30,202 nucleotides of DNA, taken from CAZPAV01 sp964584755 (GTDB taxonomy: Bacteria; Actinomycetota; Acidimicrobiia; Spongiisociales; UBA5794). This document shows positions 1 through 7,222 of this stretch, one piece after another. The position numbers and the translations under genes were made by a program. The stretch spans positions 1 through 30,202 of the forward strand of contig CAZPAV010000036.1 of the NCBI GenBank assembly GCA_964584755.1, read 5' to 3'. Below the pieces are notes generated by a model. That model ran no database searches. It was not told the DNA's origin and worked only from the letters and a program-made list of their open reading frames with translations. Position 1 is the stretch's first letter. The number at the start of each line of letters is the position of its first letter.

Positions 1-1
1 G

Positions 2-958
2 TTCGAGGCTCGCCTCGCCGGCGTCCGGTACGAGGAGCTCCTCGCCGCCGGTGGCGGCATCCTCGCCACGGTGCGGGCCACGCGGGCCGCGGGCGACGAG
101 GAGCTCGCCGCCACCGCCACGGCCCGGCTGCAGCGCATGCTCGCCGCCGGGACGACGACCGTCGAGGCGAAATCGGGGTACGGGCTCGACGTCGCCACCG
201 AGCGGCGCATGCTCGAGGTCGTCCGGCGGCTCGACGCCGAGCTCCCCATCACCGTCGTCCCCACGTTCCTCGGCGCGCACGTCCTCCCTCCCGAGTTCCG
301 CGACGACCGCGACGCCTACGTCGAGCTGGTGTGCGGACCGATACTGGACGCCTGTGCCCCCCTGGCGCGTTCGTGCGACGTGTTCTGTGACGAGACCGCC
401 TTCGACGTCGGCGAGGCACGCCGCATCCTCACCGCCGGCCGGGCCCGGGGACTGCGGCCGCGCCTGCACGCCGACCAGCTCTCCCGGGTGGGTGCCGCGG
501 CGCTCGCCGCGGAGATCGGCGCCCTCAGCGCCGATCATCTCGACCACGCCTCCGACGAGGACCTCGTCGCGCTCAGGACCGCCGGCACCGTGGCGGTGCT
601 CCTCCCCGGGGTGTCCCTGGCCATGCGGACGCCGTTCCCCGACGGCCGGCGGATCTGGGACGCGGGAGTGACCGTCGCGCTCGCCACGGACTGCAATCCG
701 GGTACCGCCTGGGTGGAGACGATGCCCTTCGTGATCGCCCTGGCCTGCCTCGAGATGGGCCTCACCCCGGCGCAGGCGGTGTGGGCGGCGACGCGTGGGG
801 GAGCCCTCGCCCTCGGCGAGACCGCGGCGGGACGGCTGCACCCCGGAGCGCGGGGCGACCTCGTCGTCCTCGACGCGCCCGGCCATCTCCACCTGCCGTA
901 CCGACCGGACGGCAGGCTCGTGTGGCGCGTGATCAAGGACGGGGCGGTCGTGGCGTGA
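2..958 (+). CDS. hutI: Imidazolonepropionase, 5'-truncated
   Basis: This enzyme hydrolyses 4-imidazolone-5-propionate to N-formimino-L-glutamate, the third step of histidine degradation, in the cytoplasm. The reading frame is open from base 2 with no start, so the N-terminus, including the first metal-binding HxH of the amidohydrolase barrel, lies off the contig; about 318 residues of a roughly 400-residue family remain. Visible family motifs are AAGGGIL near the cut end, VEAKSGYGLD, RLHADQLS (metal or substrate histidine), the SADHLDHAS block and ATDCNPGT, the late aspartate motif of the barrel. The C-terminus is a normal composite end (DLVVLDAPGH). A perfect palindrome follows 13 bases after the stop. 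Other hut genes, if present, would lie upstream of the window. Confidence 0.95.
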   Translation, partial: FEARLAGVRYEELLAAGGGILATVRATRAAGDEELAATATARLQRMLAAGTTTVEAKSGYGLDVATERRMLEVVRRLDAELPITVVPTFLGAHVLPPEFRDDRDAYVELVCGPILDACAPLARSCDVFCDETAFDVGEARRILTAGRARGLRPRLHADQLSRVGAAALAAEIGALSADHLDHASDEDLVALRTAGTVAVLLPGVSLAMRTPFPDGRRIWDAGVTVALATDCNPGTAWVETMPFVIALACLEMGLTPAQAVWAATRGGALALGETAAGRLHPGARGDLVVLDAPGHLHLPYRPDGRLVWRVIKDGAVVA

Positions 959-970
959 GCCGCCCCGACA

Positions 971-986
971 CGCGCCGATCGGCGCG
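971..986. terminator. GC-only palindrome after hutI
   Basis: CGCGCCGATCGGCGCG is a perfect 16-base palindrome 13 bases past the hutI stop codon. It can fold as a six-pair all-GC stem with a GATC tetraloop. There is no U-tract, so it would be a U-less terminator of the kind proposed for high-GC actinobacteria, or alternatively a dimeric repressor site. The position favours a terminator. Confidence 0.35.
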
Positions 987-1044
987 GCGCGGGCGGACGG
1001 GGACGGGACGGCGGGGGACCGCGCCCGCAGCGTGGCCGAGGGGG

Positions 1045-1050
1045 TATCGT
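1045..1050 (+). promoter_or_regulatory. Possible -10 (TATCGT) for gdpD
   Basis: TATCGT lies 42 bases before the GTG of the phosphodiesterase gene, inside a small GGGG-to-CCCC inverted repeat. It fits the TANNNT -10 pattern; no clear -35 was seen. A 5' leader of about 35 bases would result. Confidence 0.35.
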
Positions 1051-1092
1051 CCCCCCGACCCGTCACCCGCATCGGAGACGACCGTCCACGCC

Positions 1093-1908
1093 GTGAGCAC
1101 GACACCGCCCCTCGCCGAGGCCTATCCCTACTTCGCCCGGGAGCACCCGATCCGGTTCGCACACCGGGGCAGCAGGGTGCTGTGGCCCGAGAACACGATG
1201 TACGCCTTCGCCGGAGCCGTGGAGGATCTCGGATACCGGTACCTCGAGATCGACGTGCGCCTGACGCGGGATCGGGTCGTCGTCGTGCGGCACGACGCCA
1301 CGCTGGAGCGCACCACGAACGGGACCGGACCGGTGGCCGAGTGGGAGTGGGCCGACCTGCGGCGCCTCGACGCGGCGTACTGGTTCGGCGAGGAGGACGG
1401 GTTCCCGTTGCGAGGCGAGGGGATCGGCGTCCCGACCCTCGAGGAGGTGCTGCGTACCTTCCCCGACGTGAACGTGAACGTCGATCTCAAGGCGCCCGGC
1501 GCCGCATGGGCGGTCGCCGAGGTGCTCCGCAGCTGCGAGGCGGAGGATCGGGTGCTCATCGGATCGTTCCACGACGCCCGCATCGCCCGATTCCGCCGCA
1601 TCACGGGGGGTCGCGTCGCGGTCTCCGCCGGCCCCCGGACCGTCGCCCTCCTCTACGGCATGTCCCGGCTGGGGCGGACGATCCGGCGCCCCGTCCAGGC
1701 GTATCAGCTTCCCTTCGACCGGCGTGGCCTCCGCATCGACCGCCGGCTCCTCACCGCGGTCCACGCCGCCGGGGCACAACTCCACCTCTGGACCGTGAAC
1801 GACCCGACCACGATGCGGGACCTCCTCGACCTCGGTGTCGACGGCATCGTCACCGACCGGCCCGACCTCCTCAACCAGGTCCTCCGGGAGGGGGGCGCCG
1901 GTGGGTGA
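1093..1908 (+). CDS. Glycerophosphodiester phosphodiesterase
   Basis: GDPD-family TIM-barrel hydrolase that splits glycerophosphodiesters (deacylated phospholipids) into glycerol-3-phosphate and an alcohol. With the GTG start at 1093 it has 271 residues. The family residues are present: His24-Arg25 and Glu33-Asn34-Thr35 in the HRG...PENT motif, Glu52-x-Asp54 in EIDV (metal ligands) and His67-Asp68. Near the C-terminus LHLWTVND and the DGIVTDRPD block close the barrel. No signal peptide is visible, so the enzyme is probably cytoplasmic. The frame is open further upstream, but that part is Arg/Pro/Gly-rich and unlike protein, so the GTG beside the first conserved segment was chosen. The next gene starts 8 bases before its stop, so the two are probably co-translated. 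Confidence 0.9.
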   Translation: MSTTPPLAEAYPYFAREHPIRFAHRGSRVLWPENTMYAFAGAVEDLGYRYLEIDVRLTRDRVVVVRHDATLERTTNGTGPVAEWEWADLRRLDAAYWFGEEDGFPLRGEGIGVPTLEEVLRTFPDVNVNVDLKAPGAAWAVAEVLRSCEAEDRVLIGSFHDARIARFRRITGGRVAVSAGPRTVALLYGMSRLGRTIRRPVQAYQLPFDRRGLRIDRRLLTAVHAAGAQLHLWTVNDPTTMRDLLDLGVDGIVTDRPDLLNQVLREGGAGG

Positions 1909-2473
1909 CCTCGTGGGCCGGGTGGTGCGCCTGCAGATCCAGCAGCAGCCGCTGAAGGCGCCGCACGGCTGGTACGACCCGACCCGGTTGACGGCCGTCG
2001 AGCGACTCGTCGTCGGGCCGGACGGTGTGTTCGGACTCCACGAGGACGGCTGGGTCGTCGACGTCCACCACCGCCTCCACCCGCGCTCTCGGGGCGGAGG
2101 TCGCCGTTCCGTCTCGGTGGGGTTCACCGGACACTACGCGGCCATGGCGCGCCGGTTCGGGCGCCGGGCGACGCTCGGCATCGCCGGGGAGAACCTCGTC
2201 GTCGACGCCCCGGCGCTGCGCCTCGGCGATCTCGGGACGGGCCTGGCCGTCGTCGGGGAGGACGGAGCCCGCATCGAGCTGCACCGACCCCGAGCCGCCG
2301 CGCCGTGCCGGGAGTTCACCTCCTTCCTCCTGGGTCGCCGCCGCCCCCTCCCGCGGGAGGCGCTCGGCGACGAGCTCGCCTTCCTCTCCGCGGGAACCCG
2401 GGGGTTCATCGTGGTTCCGGTGGGGGGTCCCGTCGAGGTGGGGCTCGGGGCCGAGGTGTGGCGCCTGTCGTGA
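1901..2473 (+). CDS. MOSC-domain-like protein
   Basis: A 190-residue protein starting at GTG 1901, overlapping the preceding phosphodiesterase by 8 bases. It resembles MOSC domains, the sulfur-carrier fold of molybdenum cofactor sulfurases. GIAGENLVVD (around residues 93-102) matches the GENL block, the following RLGDLGTG segment fits, and Cys136 in an APCREF context matches the single conserved cysteine that carries the sulfur. The first 60 residues (VVRLQIQQQPLKAP and VVDVHHRLHP) form the beta-rich lead-in. No membrane segment is seen. The physiological sulfur acceptor cannot be told from sequence, and nothing nearby makes molybdenum cofactor. The family call is from motif memory and is moderately sure. 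Confidence 0.55.
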   Translation: MGDLVGRVVRLQIQQQPLKAPHGWYDPTRLTAVERLVVGPDGVFGLHEDGWVVDVHHRLHPRSRGGGRRSVSVGFTGHYAAMARRFGRRATLGIAGENLVVDAPALRLGDLGTGLAVVGEDGARIELHRPRAAAPCREFTSFLLGRRRPLPREALGDELAFLSAGTRGFIVVPVGGPVEVGLGAEVWRLS

Positions 2474-2497
2474 GCCGGCCGCGCCCGAGGCGGTCGG

Positions 2498-2516
2498 CGG
2501 CGCCCGAGGGGCGCCG
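2498..2516. terminator. Hairpin between convergent genes
   Basis: An eight-pair stem, CGGCGCCC with GGGCGCCG around a GAG loop, fills the middle of the 52-base gap between the convergent MOSC-like gene and the minus-strand unknown gene. It has no U-tract. Its place between two converging genes suggests a bidirectional terminator. Confidence 0.45.
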
Positions 2517-2525
2517 GGGGCCCGC

Positions 2526-2936
2526 TCAGGGGCGCGGGGTGGCGCCGCCGCGAGTCCCGCCGTACCACCGGGGCGGCAGGTCGAGCGGCACGCCCTCGAG
2601 GAGCACGAGCAGGTCGACCGCGAGCTCCCGAGCCTCCTCGAAGGTGGACGCTCGGCGTACCTCCCGGGGCACGCCCCGCTCCTGCACGTAGAGACGGAAG
2701 CCGTCCTCGTCCCGCAGGACGTAGAGCCCGTCGGCGGGCCCGGCCACGTTGCGGCCGAGGGCGAGGAGCGCGGCCTCGTCGGGGAGCTCCGCCACGAGGT
2801 CCATGCGCTCGAGGTCGAACGCGGCGGCGAAGTCGGCGGCACCCACGGGGTGGCGTCCCAGGATGCGGCGGGCCATGGCGCGGGCACGCCGTCGCAGGAT
2901 CGCCTGGGCCTGCTCCTGGCGGGTGGGGCGGGTCAC
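2526..2936 (-). CDS. Conserved-looking hypothetical protein
   Basis: A 136-residue protein of unknown function, with a GTG start at 2936. It reads as a real protein: a basic helical N-terminus (Arg-rich up to about residue 30), then an acidic, Leu/Val-rich alternating region (FAAAFDLERMDLVAELPDEA, GLYVLRDEDGFRLYVQERG) typical of a small alpha/beta fold, a helix with FEEARELAVDLLVLLEG and a Pro-rich tail. There is no signal peptide, membrane segment or metal motif. A TACGCT hexamer lies 9 bases before the start, consistent with a leaderless transcript. It lies 240 bases downstream of leuD on the same strand and converges on the MOSC-like gene. No family was recognised. Confidence 0.6.
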   Translation of the reverse strand: MTRPTRQEQAQAILRRRARAMARRILGRHPVGAADFAAAFDLERMDLVAELPDEAALLALGRNVAGPADGLYVLRDEDGFRLYVQERGVPREVRRASTFEEARELAVDLLVLLEGVPLDLPPRWYGGTRGGATPRP

Positions 2937-2945
2937 GATCCTGGC

Positions 2946-2951
2946 AGCGTA
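2946..2951 (-). promoter_or_regulatory. -10 hexamer (TACGCT), leaderless type
   Basis: On the minus strand TACGCT sits 9 bases before the GTG at 2936. That distance places transcription start at or next to the start codon. The rest of the 240-base stretch 2937-3176, between this gene and leuD, shows no supported gene; short open frames there look random. Confidence 0.4.
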
Positions 2952-3176
2952 CCGGGGCCGGGCGACGAGCGAGGCGGGATGGCGAGGCGGGGTGAGGGAC
3001 CGTCCGGTCCGTCAGGCACCGGTGGAGGAGCGGGCGCGGAGCGCGGGCCGCGCCGCCATCCCGGTGAGGAGACCGGCGGCCGGGGCGCCCAGCAGCAGGG
3101 TCGTCGCGCCGTCATCCCCGGTGCTCCCTGGTGGGACGGGGAGAGAACCGCTCCGGCACCTCCGGGATCCCTCGCG

Positions 3177-3779
3177 TCACCCGAGGCGAGGCAGCCAGGA
3201 GGGGCGGCGAGCCTCGTAGGCGGTGATCGCGTCCTCGTGGCGAAGGGTCAGCGCCACCTGGTCCAGTCCCTCGAGCAGCCGCCACCTGGCGAACTCGGGG
3301 ATGGGGAAGCGGGCGTGGAACGTCCCGCTCGTCACCGTCCGGGCCTCGAGATCGATGACGACCTCGTTGTCGGGAGCGGAGGCGAGGCGGATGAGCTCGG
3401 CCACCTCGTCGTCGTCGAGGACGACGGGGAGGAGGCCGATGTTGATGCAGTTGTTGTAGAAGATGTCGGCGAAGCCGGGGGCGACGAGCGCCCGGAAGCC
3501 CCGGTCCTGGAGCGCCCACGGCGCGTGCTCCCGCGAGGAACCCGAGCCGAAGTTCGGACCGGTGACGAGGACCACGGCGTCGGCGTACTCGGGACGGTTG
3601 AGGACGAAGCCGGGGTCGAGCTCACCCTCGGGGTCGCGTGCCCAGTCCCAGAAGAGGAAGGGCCCGAAGCCGCGGCGCTCCACGCGCTTGAGGAACTGCT
3701 TGGGGATGATCTGGTCCGTGTCGACGTTGGCGCGCGGCAGCGGGGCCATCTTCCCCCGGACGATCCGGACCGGTTCCAT
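3177..3779 (-). CDS. leuD: 3-isopropylmalate dehydratase small subunit
   Basis: Small (swivel-domain) subunit of isopropylmalate isomerase, which with LeuC converts 2-isopropylmalate to 3-isopropylmalate in leucine synthesis. It has 200 residues, the usual size. Motifs seen are NVDTDQIIPKQFLK near the N-terminus, the GPNFGSGSSREHAPWAL substrate loop, APGFADIFYNNCINIGLLPV and a C-terminal half ending in WLPRLG. The ATG shares its first base with the last base of the leuC stop (TGATG), so translation is coupled and subunit output balanced. An upstream in-frame GTG (VDLM) is possible but less likely given that junction. Confidence 0.97.
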   Translation of the reverse strand: MEPVRIVRGKMAPLPRANVDTDQIIPKQFLKRVERRGFGPFLFWDWARDPEGELDPGFVLNRPEYADAVVLVTGPNFGSGSSREHAPWALQDRGFRALVAPGFADIFYNNCINIGLLPVVLDDDEVAELIRLASAPDNEVVIDLEARTVTSGTFHARFPIPEFARWRLLEGLDQVALTLRHEDAITAYEARRPSWLPRLG

Positions 3780-5185
3780 CAGGTCCACTCCCGAACGTCG
3801 ACGAAACGACCGGCGATGGCGGCGGCCGCCGCCATCGCCGGGGAGACGAGGTGGGTGCGGGCACCGGCGCCCTGGCGACCCTCGAAGTTGCGGTTCGAGG
3901 TGGAGGCCACGCGCTCCTCGGGTGCCGCCACGTCGGGGTTCATCCCCAGGCACATGGAGCAGCCGGCATCGCGCCACTCGAAGCCGGCGTCCCGGAAGAT
4001 CCGGTCGAGCCCCTCCTCCTCGGCGCGGCGCTTCACCGGTCCCGATCCGGGGACGACCATGGCCTGCACACCGGCGGCGACCTTCCGGCCGGCGACGACG
4101 CGGGCGGCGACCTGGAGGTCCTCGAGGCGGCCGTTCGTGCAGGAACCGATGAACACCCGGTCGATGCGGACCTCGGTCAGGGGCGTGCCCTCGACGAGGC
4201 CCATGTAGACGAGGGCCCGGGCGGCGGCGTCCCGCTCGAGCGGGTCGGCGAAGTCGTCGGGCGAGGGAACGGCGCCGGTGACGGGGGCCACCTGGGCGGG
4301 GTTCGTGCCCCAGGTGACGAACGGCTCGAGCCGGCCCGCGTCGAGCGCCACCTCGACGTCGAACGCGGCCGTCGGATCGGTGGGGAGTCGCCGCCACCGG
4401 TCGAGCGCCGCCTCCCAGGCGCGGCCGCGAGGTGCCCGAGGTCGACGCTCGAGCCAGGCGAAGGTCGTCTCGTCGGGGGCGATCATCCCGGCGCGCGCCC
4501 CGGCCTCGATCGACATGTTGCAGATCGTCATGCGGCCCTCCATCGAGAGCCCCCGGATCGTCGACCCGCGGTACTCGATGACGTGACCGGTGCCACCGGC
4601 CACGCCGATCTCGCCGATGATGGAGAGGATGACGTCCTTGGCGGCGACGCCGGTGGGGAGCTCTCCCTCGACGGTGATCGCCATGCTCCGGGGTCGGCGC
4701 TGCGGCAGTGTCTGGGTGGCGAGCACGTGCTCGACCTCGGAGGTGCCGATGCCGAAGGCCAGCGCGCCGAAGGCCCCGTGGGTGGAGGTGTGGGAGTCGC
4801 CGCAGACGATCGTCATGCCGGGTTGGGTGACGCCCTGCTCGGGTCCGATCACGTGGACGATGCCCTGGCGAGGGTCGTCGAGGCCGAAGAGCGTGATGCC
4901 ATGCCGGGCACAGTTCCCGACGAGGGTCTCGATCTGCTTCCGGGAGAGCGGGTCCTCGATCCCGCGCTCTCGTCCCGTCGTGGGAACCCCGTGGTCGATG
5001 GTGGCCAGGGTGAGCTCGGGGTGGCGGACCTTCCGTCCGGCCGTGGCGAGCGCCTCGAACGCCTGGGGGGAGGTCACCTCGTGGAGGAGGTGGAGGTCGA
5101 CGAAGAGGAGGTCCGGCTCCCCCGGGGCGGAGCGCACCACGTGGTCGTCCCAGACCTTCTCGAACAGCGTGCGGGGCTCGTGCAT
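3779..5185 (-). CDS. leuC: 3-isopropylmalate dehydratase large subunit
   Basis: Large, iron-sulfur subunit of isopropylmalate isomerase (aconitase superfamily), acting in the cytoplasm with LeuD in leucine synthesis. It has 468 residues, normal for the family. The three cysteines that hold the 4Fe-4S cluster are Cys349 (in GSCTNGR) and Cys409 and Cys412 (in GCSMCLG). VCGDSHTSTHGAFG and the FVDLHLLHEVTSPQAF start are also typical. ATG 5185 was chosen because MHEPRTLFEKVWD is the expected N-terminus and the open frame beyond it is nonsense. A TATGCT hexamer lies 9 bases upstream. The ilv and other leu genes are not in the window. Confidence 0.98.
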   Translation of the reverse strand: MHEPRTLFEKVWDDHVVRSAPGEPDLLFVDLHLLHEVTSPQAFEALATAGRKVRHPELTLATIDHGVPTTGRERGIEDPLSRKQIETLVGNCARHGITLFGLDDPRQGIVHVIGPEQGVTQPGMTIVCGDSHTSTHGAFGALAFGIGTSEVEHVLATQTLPQRRPRSMAITVEGELPTGVAAKDVILSIIGEIGVAGGTGHVIEYRGSTIRGLSMEGRMTICNMSIEAGARAGMIAPDETTFAWLERRPRAPRGRAWEAALDRWRRLPTDPTAAFDVEVALDAGRLEPFVTWGTNPAQVAPVTGAVPSPDDFADPLERDAAARALVYMGLVEGTPLTEVRIDRVFIGSCTNGRLEDLQVAARVVAGRKVAAGVQAMVVPGSGPVKRRAEEEGLDRIFRDAGFEWRDAGCSMCLGMNPDVAAPEERVASTSNRNFEGRQGAGARTHLVSPAMAAAAAIAGRFVDVREWT

Positions 5186-5194
5186 GGGGCGGCC

Positions 5195-5200
5195 AGCATA
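5195..5200 (-). promoter_or_regulatory. -10 hexamer (TATGCT) of leuCD
   Basis: On the minus strand TATGCT ends 9 bases before the leuC ATG, so the mRNA probably starts at or a few bases before the codon. No leader peptide or attenuator fits in this space, so Leu-dependent attenuation is not indicated. Confidence 0.45.
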
Positions 5201-5291
5201 GAGGGGCCGTGGTCGCCGGCGACCCGTCGTCCGAGGGGGGCGCTCCGGGCCGTGGGCGTGGGACCGGCCGCGGCGGCGGAGGGCGGCGACG

Positions 5292-5297
5292 TATCCT
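5292..5297 (+). promoter_or_regulatory. -10 hexamer (TATCCT), leaderless type
   Basis: TATCCT lies 6 bases before GTG 5304. With the usual 6-7 base distance from -10 to transcription start, the RNA would begin at the G of the start codon. The gene diverges from leuC, with 118 bases between the two start codons. Confidence 0.5.
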
Positions 5298-5303
5298 CCC
5301 CGC

Positions 5304-5867
5304 GTGGCCGTCCTCCTCGCGCTCGTCGCCGCCGTCGTCCTGTCCCCGCCCTTCGGTCGGGCCGAGGCCCGGGCGGTCGCGGTGGAGCCGCGCCTCGTCG
5401 TGGCGGTCACGGTCGAGGTCGGTGGGGCACCCACCGCGGTGCTCGTACGGGGCCGCGGGCTCGGCGGAGAGCTGCCACCGGTGGCCCTCAGCCGTCTCGG
5501 GCCGGGGCGATGGGGCGGGTTCGTGGAGGTCGGCGGGGTCGAGGACCTCCGCATCGCCTTCGAGGCGATCTCCCCGGACGGGCGCTCCGTCCTCTCGGCG
5601 CCGAGCTCGCTCACCGAGCTCGGCGTCGATGCCGGGATCTTTCGGCGGTCGAGCCCCGTGCCGTCGACGCCGGCGCCTCGGGGGACGTCGCCCGAGGCGT
5701 GGCTCCTGCTCGGGGTCGTCGCGGGTGCCGCCGCGCTCGGGGCCCTGGCGGTGTGGGCACGCCGCGGTGGCGGCGAGTCGTCAGCGCCGTCGTCTCAGGA
5801 CGAGGGCGGCGCCGACGCCGACGACGCCGACGCCGGCGAGGAACGCCGCCCCGTACAGGAGCCGTGA
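5304..5867 (+). CDS. Unknown membrane-anchored exported protein
   Basis: A 187-residue protein of unknown function. Residues 1-21 look like a signal peptide or first membrane helix (VLLALVAAVVLSPP, then an AEA-type cleavage region). Residues about 25-115 form a beta-rich extracytoplasmic region (LVVAVTVEVGGAPTAVLVRG, with a WGGFVEV strand). Residues about 132-152 are a clear transmembrane helix (LLLGVVAGAAALGALAVWA), followed by basic residues and an acidic tail, so the C-terminus should be inside. The layout suggests a beta-sandwich held on the outer face of the membrane, but no family was recognised. The last 87 bases overlap the 3' end of the convergent HAD phosphatase gene. The GTG start is supported by the hexamer 6 bases upstream. 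Confidence 0.6.
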   Translation: MAVLLALVAAVVLSPPFGRAEARAVAVEPRLVVAVTVEVGGAPTAVLVRGRGLGGELPPVALSRLGPGRWGGFVEVGGVEDLRIAFEAISPDGRSVLSAPSSLTELGVDAGIFRRSSPVPSTPAPRGTSPEAWLLLGVVAGAAALGALAVWARRGGGESSAPSSQDEGGADADDADAGEERRPVQEP

Positions 5868-6560
5868 CCGGGGCAGGCGCCGCTGGAGGCTGACCGGACG
5901 CTGGAACTCGAGGATCGGCCAGGCCCGTTCCTCCGCGATGCGACGCAGGTCGCGTTCCGGGTTGACCGCGACCGGGTGACCCACGGCCTCGAGCATCGGG
6001 AGGTCGGTGATCGAGTCGGAGTACGCGTAGGAGGCGGCGAGATCGAGCTCCTCCCGCTCGGCGAGGGCGGTGATCGCCTCCGCCTTGCCCGGTCCCATGA
6101 TGTACTGCTCCAGTTCCGGGAGGTAGCGTCCCCGCGCGTCGGTCTTCACCCGGGTCGCGATGACCTCGTGGACGCCGATGTGCTCGGCGATCGGACGAAC
6201 GATCTCCTCGGGACTCGCCGAGACGATGAAGACACGACGTCCCTGGCGCAGATGCTCGTCGATGAGGAAGAGCGCCTCGGCGTACACGAGGGGATCGGCG
6301 ATGGACTCGAGGGCCTCCTCGACGAGGCGCTCGATCTCCGCCTTGTGCCATCCGGCGATCATCTTGAGGAGGGCGTCGCGGGCTCGCCGAAGGTTGCCCT
6401 CGTCGGCACCGAAGAGCAGGTAGAAGAGCTGGGCGAGCCCCATCTTCATGAGCGCCCGGCGGCCGAGGAGGCCCGCGTTGTAGAGGGGCTTCCCGAAGGC
6501 GAGCGTCGAGGAGCGGGCGATGACCGTCTTGTCGAGATCGAAGAACGCCGCTTCCCGCAT
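5781..6560 (-). CDS. HAD-IB family phosphatase with membrane tail
   Basis: A 259-residue haloacid-dehalogenase phosphatase of the SerB-like IB group. The nucleophile and general acid are Asp8 and Asp10 in FDLDKTVI; VSASPEEIV is motif II; the lysine of GPGKAEAI is motif III; YSDSITDLPML with HPVAVNP is motif IV. An alpha-helical cap lies between motifs I and II. Residues about 235-255 are a hydrophobic helix (GAAFLAGVGVVGVGAALVL) ending in four arginines, which probably tethers the enzyme to the membrane. The substrate is unknown; relatives act on phosphoserine or phospholipid-type phosphates. In mycobacteria a similar HAD gene also diverges from the tad-like cluster. TACACT 6 bases before ATG 6560 suggests a leaderless transcript. 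Confidence 0.9.
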   Translation of the reverse strand: MREAAFFDLDKTVIARSSTLAFGKPLYNAGLLGRRALMKMGLAQLFYLLFGADEGNLRRARDALLKMIAGWHKAEIERLVEEALESIADPLVYAEALFLIDEHLRQGRRVFIVSASPEEIVRPIAEHIGVHEVIATRVKTDARGRYLPELEQYIMGPGKAEAITALAEREELDLAASYAYSDSITDLPMLEAVGHPVAVNPERDLRRIAEERAWPILEFQRPVSLQRRLPRSRLLYGAAFLAGVGVVGVGAALVLRRRR

Positions 6561-6566
6561 GATCCG

Positions 6567-6572
6567 AGTGTA
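6567..6572 (-). promoter_or_regulatory. -10 hexamer (TACACT), leaderless type
   Basis: On the minus strand TACACT lies 6 bases before ATG 6560 of the HAD phosphatase gene. The gap to the divergent tad operon promoter is about 40 bases, so the two promoters are back to back. Confidence 0.5.
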
Positions 6573-6611
6573 TCGGCCCGCCCGTGCCTGGACTCGAGGG
6601 AAGCGACCCCC

Positions 6612-6640
6612 TTGAAGCCGACCCCCCCGACGCGTACGGT
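6612..6640 (+). promoter_or_regulatory. Promoter of the tad operon (TTGAAG-17-TACGGT)
   Basis: TTGAAG at 6612-6617 and TACGGT at 6635-6640 are separated by 17 bases, a good sigma-A-type spacing. Transcription would start near 6647, giving a leader of about 27 bases with GGGAG at 6664-6668 as a ribosome site for ATG 6674. Confidence 0.5.
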
Positions 6641-6673
6641 GGCGAGGCTTCCCCGTCGTGATCGGGAGTGGAG

Positions 6674-7222
6674 ATGCCGGCGCTCGCGGTGTGGTCGCCG
6701 GAGGACGGGGTCCTGGGGGTGGTCGCCCCCCTGGCGCTGGCGGTCGCCGCCGGCACCGCCCTCGTCGTCGATCTCGATCCCGGCGGACCTCGATACCCGG
6801 GGGCGGGGACGCTCGCCGGGCTCGTCGCCGACGGCCCACGGGCCGCCGACCTGGTCCCGGCCCGGCGGGGCGTGGCCGTCCTCCGCAACGGCGGGATCGA
6901 CCCGGCTCGGGCCGACGAGGTGCTCACCGCGCTCCTCGCCGGCTGGCCGGCGGTGGTCCTGCGGGCCGTCGCTCCGAACGCGTTCGGGGGCGTACCCACC
7001 GTTCCCGTCGTGCCGCTCCTGCCCGGGGGGATGATCGGGCGGCCGGCGGGGCGGGTCGTGTACCAGCGCTCGGGATGGCGGGTTCCCGTTCCCCGGGACG
7101 GCATCGTCCTGCCCCGACCCCGTCGGGGCGTGCTCGAGGCCCTCCTCGTCGGTCGGTTGCCGCCTCCCGGCGACCCGTGGATTCGGGCGTGGCGGGCCGT
7201 GTGGCGGTGGTCGTGGGCGTGA
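6674..7222 (+). CDS. TadZ/Ssd-like ParA remnant without P-loop
   Basis: A 182-residue protein that opens the tad operon, where a TadZ/CpaE or Ssd-type ParA-like ATPase is usually found; that protein places the pilus machine in the cell. TALVVDLDPGGPRYPG (about residues 29-44) resembles the Asp-containing strand that follows the P-loop helix in ParA/MinD proteins, with TLAGLV and VARRG-type segments after it. No GKGGxGKT Walker A motif precedes it, and the protein is well under half to two-thirds of the usual length. It is therefore either a degenerate, non-ATPase scaffold or something else altogether. ATG 6674 is preferred over the in-frame GTG 6668 because GGGAG is better placed. Its stop overlaps the tadA start (GTGA). 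Confidence 0.55.
   Translation: MPALAVWSPEDGVLGVVAPLALAVAAGTALVVDLDPGGPRYPGAGTLAGLVADGPRAADLVPARRGVAVLRNGGIDPARADEVLTALLAGWPAVVLRAVAPNAFGGVPTVPVVPLLPGGMIGRPAGRVVYQRSGWRVPVPRDGIVLPRPRRGVLEALLVGRLPPPGDPWIRAWRAVWRWSWA

Noticed and set aside
2933..3115. A 60-codon minus-strand frame in the gap after leuD
   Set aside because: It is Pro/Arg-rich, with no ribosome site and no promoter of its own; a second frame there reads slightly hydrophobic but has no start codon.
2025..4208. A 727-codon plus-strand frame across the unknown gene, leuD and part of leuC
   Set aside because: leuC and leuD are certain on the minus strand, and this frame has no protein-like organisation.
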